Assembly (NCBI GenBank): GCA_900110395.1
Contig: FODP01000007.1
Location: 248,001 to 312,000, forward strand
DNA: 64,000 bases
Source: Rhodospirillales bacterium URHD0017
GTDB taxonomy: Bacteria; Pseudomonadota; Alphaproteobacteria; Reyranellales; Reyranellaceae
Direction: 5' to 3'
In this document: piece by piece, positions 33,788 to 42,465 of the stretch
Numbering within the stretch: position 1 is the stretch's first letter
Layout: the number at the start of each line of letters is the position of its first letter
Program-made: the position numbers and the translations under genes
Notes under the pieces: model-generated
Database searches by the model: none
Told to the model about the DNA's origin: nothing
What the model saw: the letters and a program-made list of their open reading frames with translations, nothing else

Positions 33788-33803
33788 GCTTGCATATGCA
33801 AGC
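33788..33803. promoter_or_regulatory. 16-bp perfect palindrome GCTTGCATATGCAAGC
   Basis: Perfect palindrome 37 nt upstream of the gene at 33841. It is made of two abutting GCTTGCAT half-sites. The same half-site occurs twice, spaced apart and inverted, at 53779-53786 and 53832-53839 in the divergent amidase/ABC intergenic region. Possible operator for a shared regulator. Confidence 0.5.
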
Positions 33804-33840
33804 GGGAGTGGTGCCATTCGGTTTCTCGGGGGAGGAGCCA

Positions 33841-35079
33841 ATGAAGAGTATTGCGTTGTGGACCGCCGCCTTGGCTCTGGTGGGCGCGGCGTCCGCCGGA
33901 TTCGCCCCTGACTCCATGACATACGCCACGCCCTACGCCACGCCGGTGGTCGAAAAGCCGAGCGCTGCAGACGCCGGCACATTCCACGGCTTGCTGAGCC
34001 TGGCCGAGTCCTTGCCACCATCGTCCTCGTTGAAGGTGCTGTGGACCCACGGCATGTGCACTCACCCCTCCAGCTGGGTTGACGACCGGATGAGGCGGCT
34101 GGTCGCCTCGATCGGCGGAACGGCTCAAACGCTGAGCGTGAGGCCCGTTGGCAGCCATGGAGCGGCGCTGCGCACCGATCGGGTCACGCTCCAGTCGACG
34201 ACGATAGACGTCACGTTCCTGACCTGGTCGGCGCTGACGGCGCCATACAAGGCGGCCTTGACCTACGATCACTCGAAGCGCCACGGAGGCGACTTCCCCT
34301 ATGCCCGGGCAACGCTGAACGGAGAGCTGAAGCGCGGGCTGATCAACGATTGCATGACCGACGTGGTGGTCTATGGCGGCCCCAATGGCGTGAACATCCG
34401 TCACGCCGCGCAAGAGGCGGTATGCGACGCCATGGGTGGCCGCGTCGAGGCCATGACCTGCAAGTTTCCTCCCGGCGGCTCACCTGCCGCGCTCGCCTTG
34501 GTCACGGAGAGCCTGGGCAGCAAGCTGATCTTCGATGCCATCCTGGAAGTCTGGACGGCGGCGGAGAAAAGCGCCGACAGGACCGCGGTCGGCCGGGTGG
34601 CGACCGGCCTCGCCGCCACCAGGATGATGTACATGGTGGCCAACCAGTTGCCGCTGCTCGACGCCGCCGGCACGGAGACGGCCGGCGCCCTCTGGGACGC
34701 CTCGCCGCGACAGCCGGCGACGCGCAGCAACACCAGGGACGTCTTCGACCTCTTCTCGCGCGCTCGCCGGACGGCAGCCCGCACGATCGAGCCGGTGACC
34801 GTGGTCGCCTTCTCCGATCCGAACGATCTTCTGAGCTACCGGATCGTTCCCGGCCATTTCGACGGGAACCTGAAGGACTTCCGGGTCGTCAACGTGATGG
34901 TGTCGAACGACAAGACCTACTTCGATTACGTCGAACGTCCCGACACGGCGCACTGCGGCTACACGTGGAATCCCCATGTGTTCGGCATGTTGGCGAAGGG
35001 CTATGACGCCGACAAAGCCTTGCCATCGGTGTCCGGTCTCCCGGATGACGGTTGCCCCAGCTTTGCCGCTCTGCACTGA
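33841..35079 (+). CDS. Secreted protein, possible alpha/beta hydrolase
   Basis: 412 residues with a signal peptide (SIALWTAALALVGAASAGF). GGGGGAGGA ends just before the ATG. The sequence LKVLWTHGMCTHPSSW looks like the oxyanion strand and loop of alpha/beta hydrolases, and LVTESLGSKLIFDAI like a nucleophile elbow (E-S-L-G-S). A late histidine lies in WNPHVFGML. The rest does not match a family I can name. Probably a periplasmic or exported lipase/esterase-like protein; moderate confidence only in the fold. Confidence 0.6.
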   Translation: MKSIALWTAALALVGAASAGFAPDSMTYATPYATPVVEKPSAADAGTFHGLLSLAESLPPSSSLKVLWTHGMCTHPSSWVDDRMRRLVASIGGTAQTLSVRPVGSHGAALRTDRVTLQSTTIDVTFLTWSALTAPYKAALTYDHSKRHGGDFPYARATLNGELKRGLINDCMTDVVVYGGPNGVNIRHAAQEAVCDAMGGRVEAMTCKFPPGGSPAALALVTESLGSKLIFDAILEVWTAAEKSADRTAVGRVATGLAATRMMYMVANQLPLLDAAGTETAGALWDASPRQPATRSNTRDVFDLFSRARRTAARTIEPVTVVAFSDPNDLLSYRIVPGHFDGNLKDFRVVNVMVSNDKTYFDYVERPDTAHCGYTWNPHVFGMLAKGYDADKALPSVSGLPDDGCPSFAALH

Positions 35080-35082
35080 CGA

Positions 35083-36042
35083 TCAGCCGTTGTAGGCGCG
35101 GCTCCCCGAATCGCGCAGCCACAGGCGCACCAGCAGTCGCTTTCGGTCGTCGTCGGGCCAGTCGCGGAACGCCGTGCGCTTGTGGCCAAGGGCGCGATTG
35201 TCGATGAGCTGCATCTGGCCCGGCTGGAACTGGAAGCGCGCCGACATGCCGGGTTCGTTCAGGATCGCCTCGAAGGCTTCCAGCGCCGCCGCGCCCTCGT
35301 TATCGAGTGGCACACCGGCGAGCTTCTGGCCGTTCTTCACCTGGAAATGCGACAGCCGGGCGATCAGTCGGCCATCCTTGGCCTCGAGCATCGGATGGTG
35401 CGTGGTCATGACGTCACCAGGCGCGTGCTCGCGCTGGCGGTCGAAGTAGAACGGCCGATAGAGCCGCGCCAGCAGGTCGGGATGGCGTCGCTGCATCTCC
35501 TCGTGCGCCGTGGCGAAGCTCACGATGCCGCTGACGCCGCCTGCCATCGCCGTGCGCAGGCACATCAGGCCGACATAGTGCGGCGGCACATGGTTATAGC
35601 TGTTGTCGGTATGGAAGTTCTGCTCGGCGTTGGTGACGTCGGGCCGCACGCCGTTGCCGGGCGGGCGCCCGAGATCGGTGACGTCGTAGATCGAGGTGCC
35701 GTCCCACTTCTGCGCCACCGGACGCGCCACCAGCGAGGCGAGCAGCCACCACACCGCCCGGGCGCTGTCGGCCGACCATCGTTCGACCGGCAGGCGATCG
35801 ACGATGGCGAAGCCTGGCCCGTCGTCGATGGTGCTCTTGACCTTGCGCATGAAGGCACGCGAGGCGTCGAGCGCGAAGTCGTTCGGCCGCAACAGCAATA
35901 GGGGTAGCGGTTCGCGATCGAGGGAGGCTGCGACGCCGTCCAGCTCCTTCTCGACAGCATCGGGCAGCGCGATGCGCCCGGCGCCCTCGGACAGGGTATC
36001 GCCGCGCCAGAGCAACCGTTGCGGAAGCGCCTGGCCCAGCAT
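35083..36042 (-). CDS. TauD/TfdA family 2-oxoglutarate oxygenase
   Basis: 319 residues. Fe(II) ligands H144 and D146 in NFHTDNSYNHVP, distal His in LGHKRTAFRDW near residue 292, then Arg residues (KRLLVRLWLRD) for 2-oxoglutarate. The family includes taurine and 2,4-D dioxygenases and gamma-butyrobetaine hydroxylase-like enzymes. Substrate unknown. It starts 4 nt after the dapD stop and is convergent, 3 nt apart, with the secreted protein gene. Confidence 0.85.
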   Translation of the reverse strand: MLGQALPQRLLWRGDTLSEGAGRIALPDAVEKELDGVAASLDREPLPLLLLRPNDFALDASRAFMRKVKSTIDDGPGFAIVDRLPVERWSADSARAVWWLLASLVARPVAQKWDGTSIYDVTDLGRPPGNGVRPDVTNAEQNFHTDNSYNHVPPHYVGLMCLRTAMAGGVSGIVSFATAHEEMQRRHPDLLARLYRPFYFDRQREHAPGDVMTTHHPMLEAKDGRLIARLSHFQVKNGQKLAGVPLDNEGAAALEAFEAILNEPGMSARFQFQPGQMQLIDNRALGHKRTAFRDWPDDDRKRLLVRLWLRDSGSRAYNG

Positions 36043-36046
36043 CGGC

Positions 36047-36886
36047 TCAGTCGCGCAGCAGTTCGTTGATCGAGGTCTTCGAGCGCGTGCGCTCGTCGAC
36101 CGTCTTGGTGATGATCACGCAGTACCGGGCTGGCCGATCGGGGCCGCCACCCATGGTCCCGGGATGGACCACGGAATAAGGCGGCACCTTGCCGATATGG
36201 ATCTGGCCTGTCTCGCGATCGACGATCCGGGTGTTGGCCGAGATGAAGACGCCCATCGACAGCACCGACCCGGTGCCGACGATCACGCCCTCGACCACTT
36301 CCGAACGCGCGCCGATGAAGCAGTTGTCCTCGACGATCACCGGGTTGGCCTGCAACGGCTCGAGCACGCCGCCGATCCCCACGCCGCCCGACAGGTGGCA
36401 GTTCTTGCCGATCTGGGCGCACGAGCCGACCGTCGCCCAGGTGTCGACCATGGTGCCGGTGTCGACATAGGCGCCGAGGTTGACGAAGGACGGCATGACC
36501 ACGACTGACGGCGCCACGTAGGAGCCGCGGCGGATCACCGAGCCCGGCACCGAGCGGAAGCCGGCCTTGGCGAAACGCTTGGCGTCCCAGCCGGTGGTCT
36601 TGAGCGGCACCTTGTCGAACCACGGTGCCGCGCCCATGCCCGGGAACGACGCACCGCCATCCATCGGCACAGAATCATAAAGGCGGAAGGAGAGCAGCAC
36701 GGCCTTCTTCAGCCACTGGTGCACGACCCATTCGCCGCCGATCTTCTCCGCCGTGCGGAAGCTACCATCGTCGAGGCCCGCGATTGCGGCCTCGACGGCG
36801 TCGCGCACCTCGCCCTTGGTGGCGCTGTTGATGCCGTCGCGCTTCTCCCACGCCGCATCGACAGCGGCCTCAAGCTGCTTGCTCAT
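36047..36886 (-). CDS. dapD: 2,3,4,5-tetrahydropyridine-2,6-dicarboxylate N-succinyltransferase
   Basis: 279 residues, full-length DapD. An N-terminal helical domain is followed by a left-handed beta-helix of hexapeptide repeats ([51 protein letters not shown]). Transfers succinyl from succinyl-CoA to tetrahydrodipicolinate in the lysine/diaminopimelate pathway, showing that the succinylase branch is used. dapB, the preceding pathway enzyme, lies 8.5 kb away at 45375. Confidence 0.96.
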   Translation of the reverse strand: MSKQLEAAVDAAWEKRDGINSATKGEVRDAVEAAIAGLDDGSFRTAEKIGGEWVVHQWLKKAVLLSFRLYDSVPMDGGASFPGMGAAPWFDKVPLKTTGWDAKRFAKAGFRSVPGSVIRRGSYVAPSVVVMPSFVNLGAYVDTGTMVDTWATVGSCAQIGKNCHLSGGVGIGGVLEPLQANPVIVEDNCFIGARSEVVEGVIVGTGSVLSMGVFISANTRIVDRETGQIHIGKVPPYSVVHPGTMGGGPDRPARYCVIITKTVDERTRSKTSINELLRD

Positions 36887-36986
36887 CGTTCCCCTCGAAA
36901 ATGCCGCCGGACCATAGCGTCGGGAGGCAGGGAGTCAATGTTCCGGCTGGTCGCCGGAATCACGGGCGCTTGCTGCGGGCCCGCTT

Positions 36987-37052
36987 TCATCCCGAGCGAA
37001 GCGAGGGACCTTTCCTGCGGCTTCAAAGGCCCCTCGCTTCGCTCGGGGTGAC
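36987..37052. repeat. Dispersed palindromic repeat (TCATCCCGAGCG family)
   Basis: Arms 36987-37013 (TCATCCCGAGCGAAGCGAGG...) and 37025-37052 form a long hairpin with an 11-nt loop between divergent dapD and nudB. A near-identical copy is at 42384-42452, a fragment at 22737-22750, and the core resembles the repeats around the GIY-YIG gene. Confidence 0.8.
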
Positions 37053-37093
37053 AGCCGTGACTCATCCATGCCAAAGCGCTCTATGCTGGGGGC

Positions 37094-37552
37094 ATGGCCT
37101 ATAAGATCCCCGAATCGGTGCTGGTGGTGGTCCATACGCGACAGCTCGAGGTGTTGCTGCTGCAGCGCGCCGACGGCGGCTCGTGGGGCGAAGGGGGCGC
37201 GTGGCAGTCGGTGACCGGTTCGCGCGAGCCCGACGATCCTGACCTCGAAGCCACGGCGCGGCGCGAGCTTCTGGAGGAGACCGGCCTCGCGGTCGGCACG
37301 CTGACCGACTGGGGCCACGTCAACCGCTACGAGATCTGGCCGCAATGGCGCGCCAGGTACGCGCCCGACGTCACGCACAACACCGAGCACGTGTTCGGCT
37401 TCCTGGTCGACAGCGCGACCGTCGCCACTCTCGATCCGGCCGAGCATGTCGCCCAGCTCTGGCTGCCCTGGCAGGAGGCCATGGAACGGACCTTTTCGCC
37501 GACCAATCGTGAAGCGATCAGTCAGCTGCCGAAGAGAACCGCCCGGCTTTGA
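37094..37552 (+). CDS. nudB: Dihydroneopterin triphosphate diphosphatase (Nudix)
   Basis: 152 residues. Nudix box with the ATARRELLEETGL core; SVLVVVHTRQLEVLLLQRADGG at the N-terminus and WQSVTGSREPDD are characteristic of NudB, as is HNTEHVFGF. Removes pyrophosphate from dihydroneopterin triphosphate in folate synthesis. Followed by a palindrome and the toxin-antitoxin pair. Confidence 0.9.
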   Translation: MAYKIPESVLVVVHTRQLEVLLLQRADGGSWGEGGAWQSVTGSREPDDPDLEATARRELLEETGLAVGTLTDWGHVNRYEIWPQWRARYAPDVTHNTEHVFGFLVDSATVATLDPAEHVAQLWLPWQEAMERTFSPTNREAISQLPKRTARL

Positions 37553-37567
37553 CATGTGCTGCACATG
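37553..37567. promoter_or_regulatory. Inverted repeat CATGTGC-T-GCACATG, candidate VapBC operator
   Basis: Perfect 7-bp arms around a single T, 16 nt upstream of the antitoxin start. A further CACATG half-site overlaps that start at 37581-37586. Such repeats are the usual autoregulatory sites of RHH antitoxins. Confidence 0.55.
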
Positions 37568-37583
37568 CAATTATCATTTTCAC

Positions 37584-37814
37584 ATGTCGACGATGATCCA
37601 GATCCGTAACGTGCCCGATGCGCTGCATCGCAAGCTGAAGTCGCGTGCGGCTCTGGCCGGCCTGTCGCTGTCCGACTACCTGCTGCAGCAGATCCGCACC
37701 GTCGCCGAACAGCCGACGATCGAGGAGATGAGGGCTCGTTTGGCGCGCCGGTCGCCTGTCACGCTATCCGTCGACACCGCCGATGCTGTGCGCGCGGAAC
37801 GCGATAGCCGGTGA
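37584..37814 (+). CDS. FitA/VapB-like ribbon-helix-helix antitoxin
   Basis: 76 residues from ATG 37584. N-terminal RHH pattern MIQIRNVPDALHRKLKSRAALAGLSLSDYLLQQI, C-terminal toxin-binding region with EEMRARLARRSP. Neutralises the PIN toxin encoded next and represses the operon. Its stop overlaps the GTG start of the toxin (GTGA at 37811-37814). Confidence 0.9.
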   Translation: MSTMIQIRNVPDALHRKLKSRAALAGLSLSDYLLQQIRTVAEQPTIEEMRARLARRSPVTLSVDTADAVRAERDSR

Positions 37815-38203
37815 TCGTCGTCGATGCCTCGGCTTTGCTCGAGGTCCTTTTGCATACGCCTCGGGGCGAGGCCATCGAGGCGCGGCTGTTCGATGGCCTC
37901 GAATCGCTTCATTCGCCCCATCTTCTCGATGTCGAGGTCGCTCAGGTGATTCGCCGATTCGAGATAGCCGGGGAGATCGAAGTCGAGCGCGCGCAGGCGG
38001 CTCTCGACGATTTCATGGATCTTCCCATCCAGCGCCATCCGCATGGTTTCCTGTTGAAGAGGGTATGGTCTCTGCGCGCCAGCATGACGGCCTACGACGC
38101 CGTGTATGTTGCGTTGGCGGAGATCATGGAGGCGACATTCGTTACCCATGACCGCCGTCTTGCCGCCGCTGCGCGGCGGCACGTGACCGTCGAGCTCGTA
38201 TGA
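37811..38203 (+). CDS. VapC-like PIN domain toxin ribonuclease
   Basis: 130 residues. PIN acidic residues are present: Asp in IVVDASALLEVLL, Glu in LDVEVAQVI, Asp in TAYDAVYVALAE and Asp in VTHDRRLAAAA. Mg-dependent RNase toxin inhibited by the preceding RHH antitoxin. Its TGA overlaps an ATG of the MFS gene (38200-38203), so the transporter may be read through from the toxin-antitoxin promoter. Confidence 0.92.
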   Translation: MIVVDASALLEVLLHTPRGEAIEARLFDGLESLHSPHLLDVEVAQVIRRFEIAGEIEVERAQAALDDFMDLPIQRHPHGFLLKRVWSLRASMTAYDAVYVALAEIMEATFVTHDRRLAAAARRHVTVELV

Positions 38204-39591
38204 AACACCAGCACATGAACACCTCGTCCCGCAAGGAAGCATCGAAGCTCGGCCAGGTGAGCTGGGCCCTGTTCGACTGGGCCAACCAGCCCTTCTTCAC
38301 CATCATCACCACCTTCATCTTCGCGCCCTACTTCGCCAACGTCATGGTCGGCGATCCGGTGCAGGGCCAGGCGGCCTGGGCCTTCACGCAATCGAGCTCG
38401 GGCATCCTGATCGCGCTCATGAGCCCCTTTCTCGGCGCCATGGCCGACGCCGGCGGTCGGCGCAAACCCTACATCTTCACCTTCCAGCTCCTGCTCGTGC
38501 TGGGCTGCATTTCCTTGTGGTGGGCCTATCCCGGCCGGCCCGACCTCATTGCGCCGATCAGCGCCGCCGTGGTGGTCGCCACCGTCGGCGCCGAGATGTC
38601 GATCGTCTTCAACAACGCGCAGCTTCCCAACATCGTGCGGCCCGAGCGCATGGGCTGGCTGAGCGGCTTCGGCTGGGGCCTGGGCTATTGCGGCGGGCTG
38701 GTCGCGCTGTTTGCCGTGCTGCTGGTCAGTCGCCCCGAGCTGTTCGGCCTGCCCGAGCGCATCGACCAGCCGTTGTTCGGCCTCGACGCCAAGACGCATC
38801 AGCTTGAGCGCCTGATGGGGCCCGCCTCGGCGCTGTGGCTCGTGGTGTTCGTGATCCCGATGTTCCTGTTCACGCCGGACGGCGCCAAGAGCAATGTCCC
38901 GCTGCTGCTGGCGGCCCGGCGGGGCGGCTCGTCGCTGATCCATACGGTGCGACGCATGGGTCGCTTCGGGAACGCGCTGCGCTATCTGATCGCCTTCATG
39001 CTCTACAACGATGGGCTCGCCGCCATCATCGCCTTCGGCGGCGTCTATGCCGCCGCGACCTTCGGCTGGAGCACCGTGACGCTCGGCATCTTCGGCATCA
39101 TCCTGACGGTGTTCGCCATTCCCGGCGCGTTCCTGGGCGGCCGGCTCGACGACAAGCTGGGCAGCAAGCGCGTCGTGCAGGCAGCCATCGTCGGCGTCAT
39201 CGTTGCTGCCGTGGGCATCGTCGGCGTCAGCGCCGACCGGGTGTTGTTCTTCATCCCGGCGGCCGAACTGGCGCCGGGGCGCGACCTGTTCGGCTCGCTG
39301 CAGGAGAGGGTGTTCATGGGCTTCGCCCTGCTGCTGGGCATCTGCATGGGGCCGATGCAGGCGGCAAGCCGCACCATGATTGGCCGGCTGGCGCCGCCCG
39401 GCATGACCGGCGAGTTCTTCGGCCTGTTCGCGCTCTCCGGCCGGGCGACGGCGTGGATGGCGCCGCTCGCCATCGGCATCATCACCGAGGCGACCGGTTC
39501 GAACCGGCTGGGCGTGGCCTGCGTGCTGATCTTCCTGGTGATCGGCTTCGCCTTGCTGTGGCACGTCCGCGAGGAGCGCGCCCAGGCCTGA
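38200..39591 (+). CDS. MFS transporter, UMF1/Atg22-like
   Basis: 463 residues (or 458 from ATG 38215). About 12 transmembrane helices; WALFDWANQPFFTIITTFIF at the N-terminus and SPFLGAMADAGGRRKP (the MFS signature loop) are characteristic of the UMF1/Atg22-like family, as is TMIGRLAPPGMTGEFFGLF. Members export amino acids or unknown solutes. Unusually it overlaps the VapC stop by 4 nt. Confidence 0.88.
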   Translation: MKHQHMNTSSRKEASKLGQVSWALFDWANQPFFTIITTFIFAPYFANVMVGDPVQGQAAWAFTQSSSGILIALMSPFLGAMADAGGRRKPYIFTFQLLLVLGCISLWWAYPGRPDLIAPISAAVVVATVGAEMSIVFNNAQLPNIVRPERMGWLSGFGWGLGYCGGLVALFAVLLVSRPELFGLPERIDQPLFGLDAKTHQLERLMGPASALWLVVFVIPMFLFTPDGAKSNVPLLLAARRGGSSLIHTVRRMGRFGNALRYLIAFMLYNDGLAAIIAFGGVYAAATFGWSTVTLGIFGIILTVFAIPGAFLGGRLDDKLGSKRVVQAAIVGVIVAAVGIVGVSADRVLFFIPAAELAPGRDLFGSLQERVFMGFALLLGICMGPMQAASRTMIGRLAPPGMTGEFFGLFALSGRATAWMAPLAIGIITEATGSNRLGVACVLIFLVIGFALLWHVREERAQA

Positions 39592-39730
39592 AAACGCCAA
39601 GGCGGTTAATTTTTGCACTTGAAGTTCAATTTCCCTTGGCCGATACAATTTTGTCATAACTGCTCGACACGGCCGGCGTAGACCGATGCCTTGCCGTACT
39701 CTTGCAAGCGTATCGGTGAGGGAGAGTGCA

Positions 39731-42013
39731 ATGCCCACTTTCATGCGAGCCATCGGCGCAGCCGCATTGGCGCTTATCCTTGGACTCGGCGCGGCAGGCG
39801 CCGGCGCCCAGACAGCAGCGACGCCACCAGCGACGCCACCGGCCGGCATGACGCAGGACCAGTTCAACGCGCTGGTCGACGCCATCAGCAATTCCGTCAC
39901 TGAGAAGCTCAAGGCCGAAGGCGCGCATGCCCCGGCGGCGGCGCCACCGGCAGCAGCGCCCGCCGAATCCTCGAGCTCCAAGTCCAAAGGCAAGGGGGCG
40001 CCGCCGCCCTCCATCGTGCGCACGCCGATCCCTGAAGGGCCTGGCCCGTTCGCGGTCTTCATCGACCATGCCGGCAACGTGGTCCGCGCCGTGCCGGCGC
40101 TCGGCGCCAAGCTCGCTTCAATTCCCGGCCTGCTCGACCAGAGCGCCGCGGGTGGGCGCAGCACCTCGATCTTCCTGCTGCTGCTGGGCCTCGTTGCCGT
40201 GGCAGCGCTTGCGGCCGAGGCGGTGTTGCGGGCCTTCATGACCCGGTTTCGCCATCGGCTTGCCGGCAACGCCGTCCCCGAGCAGGGCCTGCGGTCGCTG
40301 ATGAACCTGGCGGCACTGGCGGTGCTCGACGGGCTCGGTGTCATCGTAGTCTGGCTGATCTGCAATGCCGCCATCGGCGCCTGGTTCACCGGCGCAACCG
40401 GCCAGGACAAGCTCGCCGCCGCCATCCTCGATGGCATCTTCTACTGGCGTCTCTACGTGCTGCTGTTCCTGATCATCCTGCGGCCGGCGTTGCCGCAGGC
40501 CAGGCTCTGCGACGTCACCGACCATGATGCGCGCGCCATGTACGCCCGCATCGAGCTGGTGATGCTGCTGATCATCGTGGGTCGCATCCTGGGCCAGGTG
40601 CTGGTGGCCATCCAGACGCCGGTGGCCGCCCTCGGCGCCTATCAGGTGCTCGTCACCGTGATCTATGTCTCGACCTTCGTCTGGCTGGTCAGGAGCTCGC
40701 GCGCCGCCGCCGAGCAGTGGCTGGGCGGCCTCGGCAAGGTCGCGCCGCTGGCCGGCATCATCAGCCGCAACTGGGTACCGGTCGCCACCACGTTCTTCCT
40801 GGTTCTCGGCCTCACCCAGGTCTACGGCGCCGTCTCGGGGCTCATGCATGTCGGAAGGGCCATGCTGCTCACCCTCATCCTCGTGGTCGGCGTGCTGATG
40901 TTCGAGACCCTGATGCAGGCCTTCGTGCGTCGCCTCGATTCGCAGCTGCTCGGCGCCACGCCGGCCAGCGACTCCGCCAAGCTGCCCGACGTCGTGGCGC
41001 GTTGCGTGCGCGTCGCCGTGCTGATCGGCGTCACCGTCACGATCGCCGAAAGCTGGGTCGTCCAGGTCCTGGCGCTGGTCGACGAGACCGAATGGGACGT
41101 GATCACACGCTCGTCGCGCACGGCCGGCTTCACGCTGTTCGTGGCCTACGTCGTGTGGGAGCTCTTCAAGTACCAGACCGATCCCTACATGGCGCGCAAG
41201 AACAAGAGCGCCGCCGATGCGATCGCCGATGGCGACGCCACGGCGCCGCCGGCCTCGCGCATCAGCACCATGATGCCGCTCCTGCGGGGGACGGCGGCGG
41301 TCCTGATCACCATCGTCGCCGTGATGATCGCGCTCGAATCGTTCGGCGTGAACATCACGCCGCTGATCGCCGGCGCCTCGGTGTTCGGCATCGCGATCTC
41401 GTTCGGCAGCCAGACGCTGGTGAAGGACATCGTCTCGGGCATCTTCTACCTGTCCGACGATGCGTTCCGCGTCGGCGAATACATCGATTGCGGCAAGGCC
41501 AAGGGCACGGTCGAGGGCTTCACCTTGCGCTCGATCAAGCTGCGCCACCAGAACGGCCAGGTGCACACCATCCCGTTCGGCCAGCTCGGCCAGATCACCA
41601 ACTTCAGCCGCGACTGGATCACGGTGAAGTTCAACCTGCGCTTCGCCCGCGACACCGACATCGAGAAGTTGCGCAAGGCGGCGAAGAAGATCGGCGCCGA
41701 CATGATGGAGATGCCGGCGATCAAGGCCGAAGTCCTGGCGCCCTTCAAGATGCAGGGCGTGGCCGACATCGCCGACAACGCCCTGCTGGTCCGCTTCAAG
41801 TTCACCGCCAAGCCCGGCAACCCCGCCGCCATCCAGCGCGAGGCGGTGAAGCGCATGTTCACCGTCTTCCCGGCGATGGGCATCGAATTCGCCAAGGAAG
41901 GGGCCGCCGTCGTCGTCCATGCGGCACCCACCTCGCTGGACCGGCCGCCGACGGCGGCTGCGCCGGCCGCCGCCGAACCCAAGGGAACGCCGGCACTGGC
42001 GGCGGCAAGCTGA
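39731..42013 (+). CDS. Mechanosensitive ion channel family protein (MscS), long form
   Basis: 760 residues from ATG 39731, preceded by GAGGGAGAG. Signal peptide (IGAAALALILGLGAAGAGAQ), a low-complexity Ala/Pro/Ser/Lys linker, about ten hydrophobic helices, then the MscS core: pore helix with ASVFGIAISFGSQTLVKDIV, beta domain GEYIDCGKAKGTVEGFTLRS, HTIPFGQLGQITNFS, and an alpha/beta C-terminal domain. Ends with an Ala/Pro-rich tail. Inner-membrane osmotic valve. Not a close copy of the MscS gene at 5342. Confidence 0.9.
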   Translation: MPTFMRAIGAAALALILGLGAAGAGAQTAATPPATPPAGMTQDQFNALVDAISNSVTEKLKAEGAHAPAAAPPAAAPAESSSSKSKGKGAPPPSIVRTPIPEGPGPFAVFIDHAGNVVRAVPALGAKLASIPGLLDQSAAGGRSTSIFLLLLGLVAVAALAAEAVLRAFMTRFRHRLAGNAVPEQGLRSLMNLAALAVLDGLGVIVVWLICNAAIGAWFTGATGQDKLAAAILDGIFYWRLYVLLFLIILRPALPQARLCDVTDHDARAMYARIELVMLLIIVGRILGQVLVAIQTPVAALGAYQVLVTVIYVSTFVWLVRSSRAAAEQWLGGLGKVAPLAGIISRNWVPVATTFFLVLGLTQVYGAVSGLMHVGRAMLLTLILVVGVLMFETLMQAFVRRLDSQLLGATPASDSAKLPDVVARCVRVAVLIGVTVTIAESWVVQVLALVDETEWDVITRSSRTAGFTLFVAYVVWELFKYQTDPYMARKNKSAADAIADGDATAPPASRISTMMPLLRGTAAVLITIVAVMIALESFGVNITPLIAGASVFGIAISFGSQTLVKDIVSGIFYLSDDAFRVGEYIDCGKAKGTVEGFTLRSIKLRHQNGQVHTIPFGQLGQITNFSRDWITVKFNLRFARDTDIEKLRKAAKKIGADMMEMPAIKAEVLAPFKMQGVADIADNALLVRFKFTAKPGNPAAIQREAVKRMFTVFPAMGIEFAKEGAAVVVHAAPTSLDRPPTAAAPAAAEPKGTPALAAAS

Positions 42014-42056
42014 ACCTCGTTATCCTGCGGGTCCGTAAACCTTTGGGAGAAGCCGC

Positions 42057-42374
42057 ATGATCACCGCCATCGTGAACTTCAAGCTTCCCGCCGACGTCGA
42101 CGCCAGGAAGGCTGCCGAGCTGTTCAAAGGCTCGGCGCCCAAGTACCGCGGCATGAAGGGCCTGGTGCGCAAGTACTACCTGTTCGACGACAAGAGCCGC
42201 ATCGGCGGCGGCGTCTATCTCTGGAAGAGCCGGGCCGACGCCGAGGCGGTCTACACGCCGCAATGGCAGGCCTACATCGCCGAGCGCTACGGCGCGCCGC
42301 CCGATATCCGCTACTTCGAGACGGCGGTCGTGGTCGACAACGAGAGCGACAAGATCCTGGCCGACGCGGCTTGA
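42057..42374 (+). CDS. YdhR/antibiotic-biosynthesis-monooxygenase-like small protein
   Basis: 105 residues, ferredoxin-like dimeric alpha+beta barrel type: MITAIVNFKLPADVDARKAAELF, YRGMKGLVRKYYLFDD, GGGVYLWKSRADAEAVYT. Matches the YdhR-like monooxygenase group by pattern. Function not known. AAACCTTTGGGAGAAG precedes the ATG, giving a good ribosome site. Confidence 0.82.
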   Translation: MITAIVNFKLPADVDARKAAELFKGSAPKYRGMKGLVRKYYLFDDKSRIGGGVYLWKSRADAEAVYTPQWQAYIAERYGAPPDIRYFETAVVVDNESDKILADAA

Positions 42375-42383
42375 CGCGAAGAC

Positions 42384-42452
42384 TGTCATCCCGAGCGTAG
42401 CGAGGGACCTTTCCTGTTGCCTGAAAGGCCCCTCGCTTCGCTCGGGGTGACA
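42384..42452. repeat. Dispersed palindromic repeat (TCATCCCGAGCG family)
   Basis: Arms 42384-42413 and 42423-42452 pair almost perfectly (one bulge-like difference around GTAGC/GAAGC), with a 9-nt loop. Lies between convergent genes, so it may also terminate both. Near copy of 36987-37052. Confidence 0.8.
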
Positions 42453-42465
42453 GAGAGCTGCGTCC

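Noticed and set aside
38092-40437. 781-codon open frame on the minus strand
   Set aside because: Antisense to vapC, the MFS gene and the start of the MscS gene, with low-complexity Gly/Arg/His/Gln composition typical of shadow frames in GC-rich DNA.
40118-41920. 600-codon open frame on the minus strand
   Set aside because: Antisense to the MscS gene at 39731, which has a clear signal peptide and channel motifs; the reverse frame is His/Asp-rich without any recognisable domain.
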